Shown here: one piece after another, positions 31,866 to 39,533 of the stretch
Numbering within the stretch: position 1 is the stretch's first letter
How the letters are laid out: every line of letters begins with the position of its first letter
Assembly (NCBI RefSeq): GCF_002335805.1
Contig: NZ_NISU01000001.1
Span: 690,079 to 754,078 of the forward strand
DNA length: 64,000 nucleotides
DNA from: Bacillus sp. FJAT-45350
GTDB taxonomy: Bacteria; Bacillota; Bacilli; Bacillales; NISU01
Reading direction: 5' to 3'
The notes under the pieces: generated by a model
What the model saw: only the letters and a program-made list of their open reading frames with translations
Database searches by the model: none
What the model was told of the DNA's origin: nothing
Translations under genes and position numbers: made by a program

Positions 31866-31893
31866 GCAGTAAAAAAAGCCTATAAATAGGCTT
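31866..31893 (-). terminator. Terminator of the minus-strand gene at 31896
   Basis: AAGCCTAT-AA-ATAGGCTT; on the minus strand it is followed by a seven-T run. On the plus strand no T-run follows, so it mainly serves the minus-strand gene. Confidence 0.65.
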
Positions 31894-31895
31894 CG

Positions 31896-32102
31896 TCAGT
31901 AACGTTCATTTATTTTTTCAAGGTTGTCAAGAAAGTAGGAAAATAAATCTGTAAAGGAATATTTTGTATTATCTAAGATGTAAGAAATAGAATTTTCTTC
32001 TCCAATATCACTGTCTTTCGAATAACTAAATACAGGCTTGATATGTTGGTTTTGGATTAAAGCTTTAGTTAATTCCAAAGCTAGTTTTTTATTGTCATCC
32101 AA
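31896..32102 (-). CDS. 68-residue phage accessory (moron-like) protein
   Basis: TTG at 32102 preceded by AGGAGGTGAT; an in-frame GTG at 32111 lies inside that site. Acidic helical protein (DDNKKLALELTKALIQNQHI ...). It is the only minus-strand gene inside the late operon and has its own terminator, so it may be expressed in the lysogen from its own promoter (TTGCAT, 16 bases, TAATAA upstream). No known family. Confidence 0.6.
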   Translation of the reverse strand: MDDNKKLALELTKALIQNQHIKPVFSYSKDSDIGEENSISYILDNTKYSFTDLFSYFLDNLEKINERY

Positions 32103-32152
32103 ATTTATCACCTCCTGTTAATAGTTATTAGGAGTTTGTCTTGAATATGCAA

Positions 32153-32181
32153 ACACCTCTCAATGAGTAGGTGTATTTTTT
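32153..32181 (+). terminator. Hairpin terminator before the lysis genes
   Basis: ACACCT (32153-32158) pairs with AGGTGT (32169-32174), followed by ATTTTTTATG. Could trim tail transcripts before holin. Confidence 0.6.
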
Positions 32182-32244
32182 ATGCCCTTTCATCCAGAGT
32201 GTCATTTTAGAGGGCTCTTTTTATATTGTGGAAGGAGTGAAGTA

Positions 32245-32655
32245 ATGGAAAGGTTTGACTTGTGGTTTAAAGGAACAATCACTGCAATAGGAGCGATATT
32301 TTCAATTGTTTCAGAAAGTCTAGGAGCTGCATTTACAGTTTTACTTGTTCTAATGGCTGTGGACTTCATTACTGGAATGATGGCTGGTTCTGTTACATCA
32401 GGTCTTAATAGTGCAATTGGACGAACAGGTTTTATTAGAAAGCTTTATGTGATATTGCTAATCGCTACTATTTATCTAATAGAAATTAACTTATTTGGAA
32501 CGAATCACATAGGAAACGGTATTTGTATTGCCTACATTGCAATTGAATTAATTAGTATTACTGAAAACGGTGGGAAGATGGGTGCTCCAGTTCCACAGGG
32601 TGTAAAGAAGTTAATTACAATGCTTAAAAATGAAGAGGGAAAGGGTGAAAAGTAA
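32245..32655 (+). CDS. Phage holin (Holin_4_1 / TcdE-like family)
   Basis: 136 residues from the ATG at 32245 with GGAAGGAGTG upstream; the 63-base longer frame lacks a site. Membrane segments at about 35-55 (LGAAFTVLLVLMAVDFITGM) and 75-105 with the family signature DFITGMMAG...RKLYVILLIATIYLIE and the C-terminal GGKMGAPVPQGVKKLI. Makes the pores that release the endolysin. Overlaps the amidase gene by one base. Confidence 0.9.
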   Translation: MERFDLWFKGTITAIGAIFSIVSESLGAAFTVLLVLMAVDFITGMMAGSVTSGLNSAIGRTGFIRKLYVILLIATIYLIEINLFGTNHIGNGICIAYIAIELISITENGGKMGAPVPQGVKKLITMLKNEEGKGEK

Positions 32656-33386
32656 TGGTGAAAATTTGTTTGGATGCTGGTCATGGTGGTAATGATTCAG
32701 GTGCTATAGGCCATGGGTTACAAGAGAAGGATGTTGCATTAGATATTGTTAAACGAATTGATGAAAAATTAAAACAGTATGAAGGTGTACAGACACTTCT
32801 TACTCGTTCTTCTGATATATTTGTTGAGTTAGCCGAACGAGCAGCAATAGCTAATCGCTGGGGAGCGGATTATTTTCTTTCAGCACACCTAAATGCATTT
32901 AATGGACAAGCTAATGGTTATGAAGATTTCATTCACATCAGTGCTTCGGCTCAATCTATCTCTCATCAAAATACCATGCATGCCGAGATAACTAAACAAG
33001 TACCAGAGATTAATAATCGAGGGAGAAAGACTGCTAATTTTGCAGTATTGAGGTTAACTCGTATGCCGGCAATCTTAACGGAAAATGGATTTATTGATAA
33101 TGCTCGAGACGCAGCATTGCTTAAACGCCCTGATTTTTTGGATAGAATCGCTCATGGTCATGTGGAAGGAATTATTAAAATCTATGGATTACAAAGAAAG
33201 GTGGTACCTTCTATGAGTCAATCAGGACCGTTCCCAGACGTACCAAAAGGACATTGGGCTGAAAAGGCAATTGAACACGTGAAGAAAGAAGGCATAATGC
33301 AAGGTAAGACAGACGGAACCTTCGCACCGAATGAACCGATGACTAGAGCTCAAATGGCTCAAGTAATCTTTAATATGAATAAGTAA
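32655..33386 (+). CDS. Endolysin: N-acetylmuramoyl-L-alanine amidase with SLH repeat
   Basis: 243 residues. Amidase_3 domain 1-175 with zinc ligands in LDAGHGG (H10), QEKD (E24), SAHLNAF (H78) and catalytic E143 in LTENGFIDN. A single SLH domain follows (about 196-243: FPDVPKGHWAEKAIEHV, GTFAPNEPMTRAQMAQVI), which would bind secondary cell-wall polymers. Only one SLH copy is present where surface proteins usually have three. Paired with the holin; cleaves host peptidoglycan. Confidence 0.95.
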   Translation: MVKICLDAGHGGNDSGAIGHGLQEKDVALDIVKRIDEKLKQYEGVQTLLTRSSDIFVELAERAAIANRWGADYFLSAHLNAFNGQANGYEDFIHISASAQSISHQNTMHAEITKQVPEINNRGRKTANFAVLRLTRMPAILTENGFIDNARDAALLKRPDFLDRIAHGHVEGIIKIYGLQRKVVPSMSQSGPFPDVPKGHWAEKAIEHVKKEGIMQGKTDGTFAPNEPMTRAQMAQVIFNMNK

Positions 33387-33393
33387 AATAATA

Positions 33394-33412
33394 GCCCACT
33401 CACAAGGTGGGC
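33394..33412 (-). terminator. Convergent terminator after the endolysin
   Basis: GCCCAC-TCACAAG-GTGGGC; the minus strand continues with TATTATTTTA. It overlaps the 3' end of the minus-strand gene at 33413. Confidence 0.55.
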
Positions 33413-33556
33413 TTACTTAAACAACTTCCTCATCGCTTTTCCAGTCGCTCTACCGACTACTCTTCTTCCTATCCTTTTACCGACTCTTCCTTTCCGAACG
33501 GCGTCAATATCATTCCAAATTCTAAGTATCTTATTTATTTTTGATTTTAAGCTCAT
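33413..33556 (-). CDS. 47-residue strongly basic phage protein
   Basis: ATG at 33556 with GAGGAGAT upstream, overlapping the stop of the XRE gene (ATGA). Sequence is Arg/Lys/Gly-rich in the second half (VRKGRVGKRIGRRVVGRATG) with a Trp in the first. Similar small basic proteins occur after endolysins in other Bacillaceae prophages, always of unknown role. Coupling to an XRE regulator invites a toxin-antitoxin or regulatory reading, unproven. Confidence 0.65.
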   Translation of the reverse strand: MSLKSKINKILRIWNDIDAVRKGRVGKRIGRRVVGRATGKAMRKLFK

Positions 33557-33765
33557 TGTTTAATCTCCTCTTCTACATATTCATATAAATCATCAGTTTT
33601 ACACTTTAATAACAGTGCCAGTTTATAAAGGTCCTCCGTTTTAGGCTTGGAACGTCCAGTGCACCAATTACTCAATTGTTGCTTAGTGACTTTCATTTGG
33701 TCTGAAATGTAATCTCTTCTAAACCCAGCCTTTTTAATACATTCATCTATTTTACTAATAAGCAT
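33553..33765 (-). CDS. XRE-family regulator at the right end of the prophage
   Basis: 70 residues; helix-turn-helix across residues 5-60 (YISDQMKVTKQQLSNWCTGRSKPKTEDLYKLALLL). GAGGTGG precedes the ATG at 33765. It forms a two-gene operon with the basic 47-residue protein on the minus strand, opposite to all late genes, so it is likely expressed in the lysogen. Confidence 0.85.
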   Translation of the reverse strand: MLISKIDECIKKAGFRRDYISDQMKVTKQQLSNWCTGRSKPKTEDLYKLALLLKCKTDDLYEYVEEEIKQ

Positions 33766-33933
33766 TGAACCACCTCGTATTATTCCTATGAGTAGTTTTC
33801 TATATCTTTCAGATGAATTCCTTTATTTGTATTATTTATTTAAAAATATAAATTTCCTTTATGTTTTTGTTCTTATTCCATTAATAGCTGAGTATGATTT
33901 ATTAAACCAATCACAAGGAGGTCATACACAGTT

Positions 33934-34092
33934 ATGAATAAACAAAAACAACAAGTAGCATTGATAATGAAAAAGGCACAATTGGAAGGTAAGGTATATC
34001 TAACTGTGGAAGGAGAACAATTACTGGAGAGATGGGTGGGTGTTAAATATGAAGCAAACAAAAGTGAAAAGCGTATCATTCAATCTATCTGA
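33934..34092 (+). CDS. 52-residue phage protein, unknown
   Basis: ATG at 33934 with AAGGAGGTC upstream. Basic helical protein (MNKQKQQVALIMKKAQLEGK). It overlaps the next gene by 44 bases in another frame. No domain. Confidence 0.55.
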   Translation: MNKQKQQVALIMKKAQLEGKVYLTVEGEQLLERWVGVKYEANKSEKRIIQSI

Positions 34093-34264
34093 CCCCTACG
34101 AAAAAAAGTTATTAGAACATGCATCAATGTTTAATGTTTTTTCAGCTTATGTTAAACGGCTTATACAGAAAGATATGGAGGAGAGGAAGAGTAACAATAC
34201 GAATAATAACATGCCAAAGCAAGTCCATCGTTCAGAAAGAGGGGGGTATAAAGTCGAATTTTAA
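34049..34264 (+). CDS. Ribbon-helix-helix-like protein, 71 residues
   Basis: ATG at 34049 with GATGGGTGGGTG upstream. The segment VKSVSFNLSDPYEKKLLEHA, then FSAYVKRLIQKDM, has the strand-helix-helix layout of CopG/Arc-type regulators, followed by an Asn-rich tail. Probably a DNA-binding protein; target unknown. Confidence 0.6.
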   Translation: MKQTKVKSVSFNLSDPYEKKLLEHASMFNVFSAYVKRLIQKDMEERKSNNTNNNMPKQVHRSERGGYKVEF

Positions 34265-34379
34265 AATCATAACCAGTTAATACTTACCTTCCCCTTCTGT
34301 TCAACAATGACCTGGGGGACTAGGGGACTAAGGATAAATCGAAAAACTTTCAATATAAAAAGTTAGGGGAGAGGGAGAA

Positions 34380-34787
34380 GTGGAGGAGTATCCTATAATA
34401 AAAAGGAAAAGACCGAAGAAAAATATTCGTATTGAACGTAAAGAACGTTCGGATAAAAAAGTATTTAGTGATATTCGTGTACCAGTTTCGTTGTACGATC
34501 GTGAATATATTATGTATTGTTCTAGAAGTAAAAAACAATCAATGACTGAGTTTTGTACAGAAATAGTCAAAATAAATATAGAAGAGTTTTATGAGTTTCC
34601 AGAATTAACATACACAACATCTGATTATATTGTTCACGTTAAAGCAGATAAAGAAGTATACGAAAGAATTGTATATTTTTCAGTATCTTGGAATTGTAGC
34701 ATAAGAGAAGCTACTTATCGTATACTGACTAATGCATTGTTTTATTTACAAGGCGGTGTCTACATCAATGATAAAAGTAATTACTAA
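34380..34787 (+). CDS. Protein with two ribbon-helix-helix-like units
   Basis: 135 residues from a GTG with GGGGAGAGGGAG upstream. A basic N-terminal tail (IIKRKRPKKNIRIERKERSD) precedes two similar units: SDIRVPVSLYDREYIMYCSR..MTEFCTEIVKI (about 30-63) and YIVHVKADKEVYERIVYFSV..REATYRILTNALFY (about 80-122). Both fit strand-helix-helix. Last phage gene before attR; its stop lies in a long inverted repeat. Confidence 0.65.
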   Translation: MEEYPIIKRKRPKKNIRIERKERSDKKVFSDIRVPVSLYDREYIMYCSRSKKQSMTEFCTEIVKINIEEFYEFPELTYTTSDYIVHVKADKEVYERIVYFSVSWNCSIREATYRILTNALFYLQGGVYINDKSNY

Positions 34788-34819
34788 CCCATACCTTATG
34801 AGGGTATAAGTTAGTAATT
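34779..34819 (+). terminator. Long inverted repeat ending the last phage gene
   Basis: AATTACTAAC (34779-34788) pairs with GTTAGTAATT (34810-34819); inside it ATACC pairs with GGTAT. A short T-stretch follows. Terminator or integration-related structure. Confidence 0.55.
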
Positions 34820-34825
34820 CAATTT

Positions 34826-35000
34826 GCCCACAAAATGCCCACATTGTGCCCACAATTAGAATAAAAACTATGAAGAAATATGAAAATCCATAATTTTGTA
34901 AATGTTGATACGGCACTAATTAGAGTGAATCTATGAATCTATATTATAGGAAGAAACACGTTCCGCACGCAAGTTCATCCTTGGGAGCGCGACCAGTACC
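34826..35000. other. Probable attR: integrase arm-type repeats and core region
   Basis: GCCCACA occurs at 34826, 34837 and 34848, exactly 11 bases apart, as expected for arm-type integrase sites next to a phage attachment core. After about 34930 the base composition becomes more GC-rich (a stretch with CGCACGC and GGGAGCGCGACC) and runs into the host terminator at 35021. The core is probably inside 34860-35000. The interrupted host gene cannot be named: one frame ends HPWERDQYLQTY-stop, which could be the end of a protein-coding target. attL is outside the window. Confidence 0.55.
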
Positions 35001-35020
35001 TACAAACATATTAATAGAAC

Positions 35021-35055
35021 AAACCCCTTGATACCACAGGTGTTGAGGGGTTTTT
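35021..35055 (+). terminator. Host terminator next to attR
   Basis: CCCCTTGATACC and GGTGTTGAGGGG pair over 12 positions (three wobbles) with an ACA loop, flanked by AAA and TTTTT. Confidence 0.85.
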
Positions 35056-35250
35056 CTTTGTAACAAAGTTAAATTATATTTACAGTGATGTAAGATTAAA
35101 TGTACAGTCAACTATTATTAAAAGTGAGGTCCAATAATAATAATAGGACTAGAAAATATAATTTTTTATTTTATTTTTAAAGCCATTTGTGGCAAGATTA
35201 AACCATACAAAGAAGACTTTTATTAAAGAGATATAAGTGGGGGTAGTAAA

Positions 35251-36645
35251 GTGAAAACAGTTGTTGTGATTGGTGGGGGAGTTACAGGCCTATCAACGAT
35301 GCATTATTTACAAAAATTAAAACGCGAGCAAAATGTAGATGTAGAGTTGATTCTTGTAGAGAAAAATGAGTATTTAGGGGGTAAAATCCACACAGTACTG
35401 AATGGTGAATACAAAATAGAAACTGGTGCTGACTCTATTGTTGCAAGACATGAAAGTGTCATGCCATTAGTAACTGACTTACAACTCGAAAATGAAGTTG
35501 CTTACAATGCGACAGGTATTTCGTATATTTATACAAATAATGAGTTACATCCAATTCCTAAAGATACAGTATTTGGGATACCTACAAGTAAGGAATCATT
35601 ATTTAGTAGTACATTAGTATCGGATGAAGGGAAGAAACTTGCATTAAAAGACTATGAGATGGTAAATGACCATTTTACACTCGAGAGCTCGATTGGGGAA
35701 TTTTTAGAACACTTTTTAGGGAAAGAACTAGTAGAAAAGCAAATAGCACCTGTATTATCCGGTGTTTATTCAGGTAATATAAATGAGCTTACTTTGGCTT
35801 CTACACTACCTTACCTTTTAGAGTATAAACAACAATATGGAAGTATTATTGAAGGGTTAAATAAAAATAAAGAGAAATTTCAAACAGCAGCAAATAAAAA
35901 GTTCCTATCGTTTAACAAGGGTTTATCTACGCTAATTAACGAAATGGAAAATGAGTTAGAAGAGGTTGAATTCATTAAAGGAGTAAAAGCTACAAAAGTT
36001 AGTAAAGAAAATGTTAGCTATGAAATATCATTTTCAAACTTTCGTACAATCCAGGCAGACTATGTTGTACTTACGACACCACATCATGTAACTCAGGAAT
36101 TACTAAATAATGAGGATTTGGATAAGGACTTTAACAAATTAACTAATGCTTCTTTAACAAGTATTTATCTAGGTTTTGATATCCCAGATGAAAGACTTCC
36201 AGCGGATGGTACTGGATTTATTGTTTCAGAAAATAATGATATTCAATGTAACGCATGTACGTGGACGAGTAGGAAATGGAAACATACATCTGAAAAAGGT
36301 AATTTATTAGTTCGTTTATTTTATAAAAGTTCAAATCCATCCTATCAAAAGTTGAAAAATATGAATGAGGATGGTTTAGTTGAAGCAGCTTTACAAGATA
36401 TTGAAAAGAGTTTAGGTATAAAAGGAAAGCCTCAAGTTATAGAAGTAACAAACTGGGAAAATGCTATGCCGAATTATCATTTAGAACATAAACATGCAGT
36501 ACATTCTCTTATTGGCAAAATGGAAACAAACTTTCCTAATGCTATCCTTGCTGGTTGTTCCTATTATGGAGTGGGTATAGGAATGTGTATTAAGAATGGG
36601 AATGATACAGCGGCTATGATTATCGATAGAATAAAGAAAGTTTAG
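35251..36645 (+). CDS. hemY: Coproporphyrinogen III oxidase (HemY/CgoX)
   Basis: 464 residues. FAD-binding VVIGGGVTGLSTMHYL at the N-terminus, VEKNEYLGGKIHT, GADSIVARH, and the C-terminal FAD motif GCSYYGVGIGMCIKNG. In Firmicutes the enzyme oxidises coproporphyrinogen III to coproporphyrin III for haem synthesis. GTG start with GTGGGGGTAG upstream. It stands alone here rather than after hemE and hemH; the prophage lies just upstream and a terminator follows. Confidence 0.93.
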   Translation: MKTVVVIGGGVTGLSTMHYLQKLKREQNVDVELILVEKNEYLGGKIHTVLNGEYKIETGADSIVARHESVMPLVTDLQLENEVAYNATGISYIYTNNELHPIPKDTVFGIPTSKESLFSSTLVSDEGKKLALKDYEMVNDHFTLESSIGEFLEHFLGKELVEKQIAPVLSGVYSGNINELTLASTLPYLLEYKQQYGSIIEGLNKNKEKFQTAANKKFLSFNKGLSTLINEMENELEEVEFIKGVKATKVSKENVSYEISFSNFRTIQADYVVLTTPHHVTQELLNNEDLDKDFNKLTNASLTSIYLGFDIPDERLPADGTGFIVSENNDIQCNACTWTSRKWKHTSEKGNLLVRLFYKSSNPSYQKLKNMNEDGLVEAALQDIEKSLGIKGKPQVIEVTNWENAMPNYHLEHKHAVHSLIGKMETNFPNAILAGCSYYGVGIGMCIKNGNDTAAMIIDRIKKV

Positions 36646-36650
36646 TTGAA

Positions 36651-36680
36651 AAGCCTAATCTTATTAGATTAGGCTCTTTC
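36651..36680 (+). terminator. Terminator of hemY
   Basis: AGCCTAATC (36652-36660) pairs with GATTAGGCT (36667-36675), then CTTTCT. Confidence 0.8.
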
Positions 36681-36707
36681 TAGGATCCATTTTCGGTTTA
36701 TTATAGA

Positions 36708-37010
36708 TTAATAATTAGAATTGTAGTAATCAGGGAAATGCCCAGAGCCTTGTCCGTAAGGGAATCCGTGATGCAAGTGGTAATCAGCTGGACTATGTTT
36801 TGCTGTAGCTACTTTTTTCGAAAGTGGTTTTGGTTGTGTCTTTAGTTGGTCTCCTAGAGGATTATGAACCCATTGTGTTGGTTTATATGGAGGTTGATAA
36901 TATCCATGGCCATAATAAGGAATAGGTTGATAATATCCATAAACATATTGGGGTTGTTGGTTAAGCATTGGGTGCAATGCAACACCGGGTTGTAAAGGGT
37001 TAATAAACAT
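36708..37010 (-). CDS. Tyr/Pro/His-rich spore-coat-like protein (YppG-like)
   Basis: 100 residues with 17 or so Tyr and many Pro, Gln and His (QPQYVYGYYQPIPYYGHGYY, HHGFPYGQGSGHFPDYYNSN). AAAGGTGATGT precedes the ATG at 37010. Low-complexity proteins of this type are commonly coat or spore-surface components in Bacillus and can be cross-linked through Tyr. It resembles YppG in style, not enough to name it. Confidence 0.7.
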   Translation of the reverse strand: MFINPLQPGVALHPMLNQQPQYVYGYYQPIPYYGHGYYQPPYKPTQWVHNPLGDQLKTQPKPLSKKVATAKHSPADYHLHHGFPYGQGSGHFPDYYNSNY

Positions 37011-37092
37011 TTTTACATCACCTTTTTTTGAGGGTTAGGATATAGTATTGTTCAGTATGGTATAAAGAGCTTTTCCCTATGTGATTTAGGCC

Positions 37093-37130
37093 AATGAGTA
37101 AGAGGTGTGATTTTCCTCTTACTCATTTTT
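37093..37130. terminator. Strong hairpin between two coat-like genes
   Basis: AATGAGTAAGAGG (37093-37105) and CCTCTTACTCATT (37115-37127) form a perfect 13-pair stem. T-run on the plus strand; on the minus strand it follows the end of the gene at 37133. Confidence 0.75.
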
Positions 37131-37132
37131 AG

Positions 37133-37291
37133 TTAATACCAAGGCGGTCTAGGAGGTCTAGGTGGCCAAGGGTAAAAAGGTGGATATGGCGGCCAAGGAT
37201 AGTATGGTGGATATGGGGGGAACGGTGGCCAAGGATAATATGGTGGGTATGGTGGATAAAAAGGTGGACGCCAATGTCTCCTATGAGGCAT
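37133..37291 (-). CDS. 52-residue Pro/Tyr/Trp repeat protein, coat-like
   Basis: ATG at 37291 with GAAGGTGA upstream. Apart from MPHRRHWR the sequence is built of PP-aromatic units; YYPWPP or FYPWPP recurs three times and nearly half the residues are Pro. No hydrophobic or charged core. Such extended Pro/aromatic proteins are found in spore coats and crusts; adjacent to the Tyr-rich gene at 36708. It may be sporulation-specific; no sigma-K promoter was identified with confidence. Confidence 0.6.
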   Translation of the reverse strand: MPHRRHWRPPFYPPYPPYYPWPPFPPYPPYYPWPPYPPFYPWPPRPPRPPWY

Positions 37292-37433
37292 AAAATTCAC
37301 CTTCTTTCTTTATAAAGTACTACATTCTACACAGCAAGCATTTGTAAGGAGCATGTACTTTCTGAAATAGGTTTATTTTAGCGTCTTGAAAAGCAAAAAA
37401 TCCTATCAATTTAGTTTGATAGGATTAAAGATA

Positions 37434-38060
37434 TTAATGAATAGTTCTGAAAACTCCAATCACTTTTCCTAATACAGAGCAATTTTTAAGTATAATTGGT
37501 TCCATAGTTGAGTTTTCAGGTTGTAAACGAATATAATCTTTTTCTTTAAAGAAACGCTTAACTGTAGCTTCATCCTCTTCTGTCATAGCTACAATTATAT
37601 CGCCGTTATTAGCAGTTTGTTGCTGACGAACAATAACCATATCACCATCGAAAATACCTGCTTCTATCATACTTTCACCATCGATTACTAGAATAAATAC
37701 GTTTTCCTCATTTGAAACATAACGTTCAGGTAATGGGATATATTCTTCTACGTTTTCAATGGCTGTTATAGGGTTACCTGCTGTAACCTTACCGATAACA
37801 GGTACATAGGCTGTTTTGCTTTCTGCTATCTTACTATAGTCCTCTTCTGATGATAGGACTTCGATAGCTCTTGGTTTGGTAGGATCTCGTCGAATAAGAC
37901 CTTTTTTCTCTAGTCGAGATAAGTGTCCGTGAACTGTTGAACTAGAGGCTAGTCCTACCGCTTCACCGATCTCACGTACAGAAGGGGGATAACCTTTGGA
38001 GCGAACCTCTGTTTTTATGTAGTCTAGTATTTCTTGTTGCCTCTTTGATAACTTTGACAT
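37434..38060 (-). CDS. lexA: LexA (DinR) SOS repressor
   Basis: 208 residues. N-terminal winged helix-turn-helix ([20 protein letters not shown]...[16 protein letters not shown]), cleavage bond A94-G95 in KVTAGNP, catalytic Ser130 (DGESM) and Lys168 (TVKRF). RecA-dependent self-cleavage relieves SOS genes. It is divergent from the small SOS gene at 38210 with three LexA boxes between them, so it is autoregulated as in B. subtilis. Confidence 0.97.
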   Translation of the reverse strand: MSKLSKRQQEILDYIKTEVRSKGYPPSVREIGEAVGLASSSTVHGHLSRLEKKGLIRRDPTKPRAIEVLSSEEDYSKIAESKTAYVPVIGKVTAGNPITAIENVEEYIPLPERYVSNEENVFILVIDGESMIEAGIFDGDMVIVRQQQTANNGDIIVAMTEEDEATVKRFFKEKDYIRLQPENSTMEPIILKNCSVLGKVIGVFRTIH

Positions 38061-38122
38061 TCCTCACACCTCACTTGACTAATCTTGTTAAATTTATTAT
38101 ATCATGCAAAATATGGACTAGC

Positions 38123-38194
38123 AAACATAAGTTCTAATTTACGATTGACACGAACAAAGGTTCTTACTATAATCGAGATAAGAACAAACATTCT
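38123..38194. promoter_or_regulatory. LexA boxes and SOS promoter between lexA and the SOS operon
   Basis: Boxes of the Bacillus type (CGAAC-N4-GTTCG): CGAACAAAGGTTCT at 38151-38164, AGAACAAACATTCT at 38181-38194, and a weaker AAACATAAGTTC at 38123-38134 on the lexA side. The rightward promoter is a perfect TTGACA (38145-38150), 17 bases, TATAAT (38168-38173), and the first box lies wholly inside the spacer. The second box covers the transcript start. Repression should therefore be tight and induced expression high. Confidence 0.9.
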
Positions 38195-38209
38195 TATGAG
38201 GTGAGGATA

Positions 38210-38314
38210 GTGAAAGGTTTACTAAAGAGATTTTCTGGGGAAGAAATTGGAATCATAATTGGATTTGTTGCAACAATTGTCTTAATGTGTGCTTCAGTTC
38301 TAATAACTTCTTAG
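38210..38314 (+). CDS. 34-residue SOS-induced membrane peptide in the yneA position
   Basis: GTG at 38210 with GAGGTGAGGAT upstream, right after the second LexA box. Sequence: short amphipathic start (MKGLLKRFSGEE), then one transmembrane helix (IGIIIGFVATIVLMCASVLI). In B. subtilis this place is held by YneA, a 105-residue division inhibitor with a membrane helix and an extracellular LysM domain. Here no LysM or other extracellular part exists and the stop is followed immediately by yneB. It may be an SOS division inhibitor reduced to its membrane helix, as with other small SOS peptides. Confidence 0.75.
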   Translation: MKGLLKRFSGEEIGIIIGFVATIVLMCASVLITS

Positions 38315-38324
38315 GTATAATTAA

Positions 38325-38990
<666 letters not shown>

Positions 38991-39072
38991 AGCAAAAAAG
39001 TTGAAACGACTAAGTCCTTCGTGTACAGTTTGTATTGGTAATAATGTATTATGTACGTGATAGGAGGAATAT

Positions 39073-39315
39073 ATGATGGCGATAAATGATAAGATTGCAC
39101 GCATAAATGAATTAGCGAAGAGAGCGAAAACAACAGGACTTTCAAAAGAGGAAGAACAAGAACAAAAGAGGCTACGTCAAGAGTACGTAAAGCAATTCCG
39201 CTCTTCTTTTGAAAATCAATTACATTCAGTCAAAGTTGTAGATAAAAAAGGGAATGATGTTACACCTGAAAAGCTAAAGCAAAGTAAAAAGTCACAGAAT
39301 GTAACAAAGCATTAA
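39073..39315 (+). CDS. ynzC: YnzC-like DUF896 protein
   Basis: 80 residues (79 from the ATG at 39076) with TAGGAGGAAT upstream. DUF896 pattern: KIARINELAKRAKTTGLSKEE, RLRQEYVKQFRSSFENQLHS and NDVTPEKLK. A small helical-hairpin protein of the SOS operon; role unknown. Terminator follows at 39354. Confidence 0.93.
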   Translation: MMAINDKIARINELAKRAKTTGLSKEEEQEQKRLRQEYVKQFRSSFENQLHSVKVVDKKGNDVTPEKLKQSKKSQNVTKH

Positions 39316-39353
39316 GACACCAAACATAAAATTTATAATAATGACGATACTAG

Positions 39354-39393
39354 AAGCGTTTACCTTTATGTCGAAATAGGTAAGCGTTTTTAT
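39354..39393 (+). terminator. Terminator after ynzC
   Basis: AAGCGTTTACCT pairs with AGGTAAGCGTTT over 12 positions, followed by TTATTT. Confidence 0.8.
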
Positions 39394-39533
39394 TTATGAG
39401 TATTTTTACTTTATTGAGTAAATCCTAGAAACATAGAGATGAATTTCCTAAGTTTGCTTGTACAATGGTGGAAGAAAGTATAATATGAAAAGCGTATATA
39501 ATCATTATAGGTGAATCGAAAGGGTGACGAAAA

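Noticed and set aside
33934-34264. Toxin-antitoxin pair at 33934-34264
   Set aside because: The two frames overlap by 44 bases, but neither product shows a toxin motif; kept only as unknown and RHH-like proteins.
34826-34854. Three GCCCACA direct repeats as a CRISPR remnant
   Set aside because: Units of seven bases with four-base spacers are far too short for CRISPR; they fit integrase arm sites.
34940-35010. 3' end of a tRNA or tmRNA at attR
   Set aside because: A CAAG/CTTG stem and ACCA can be seen, but the T-loop would be one base short and no tRNA acceptor pairing can be confirmed from this side.
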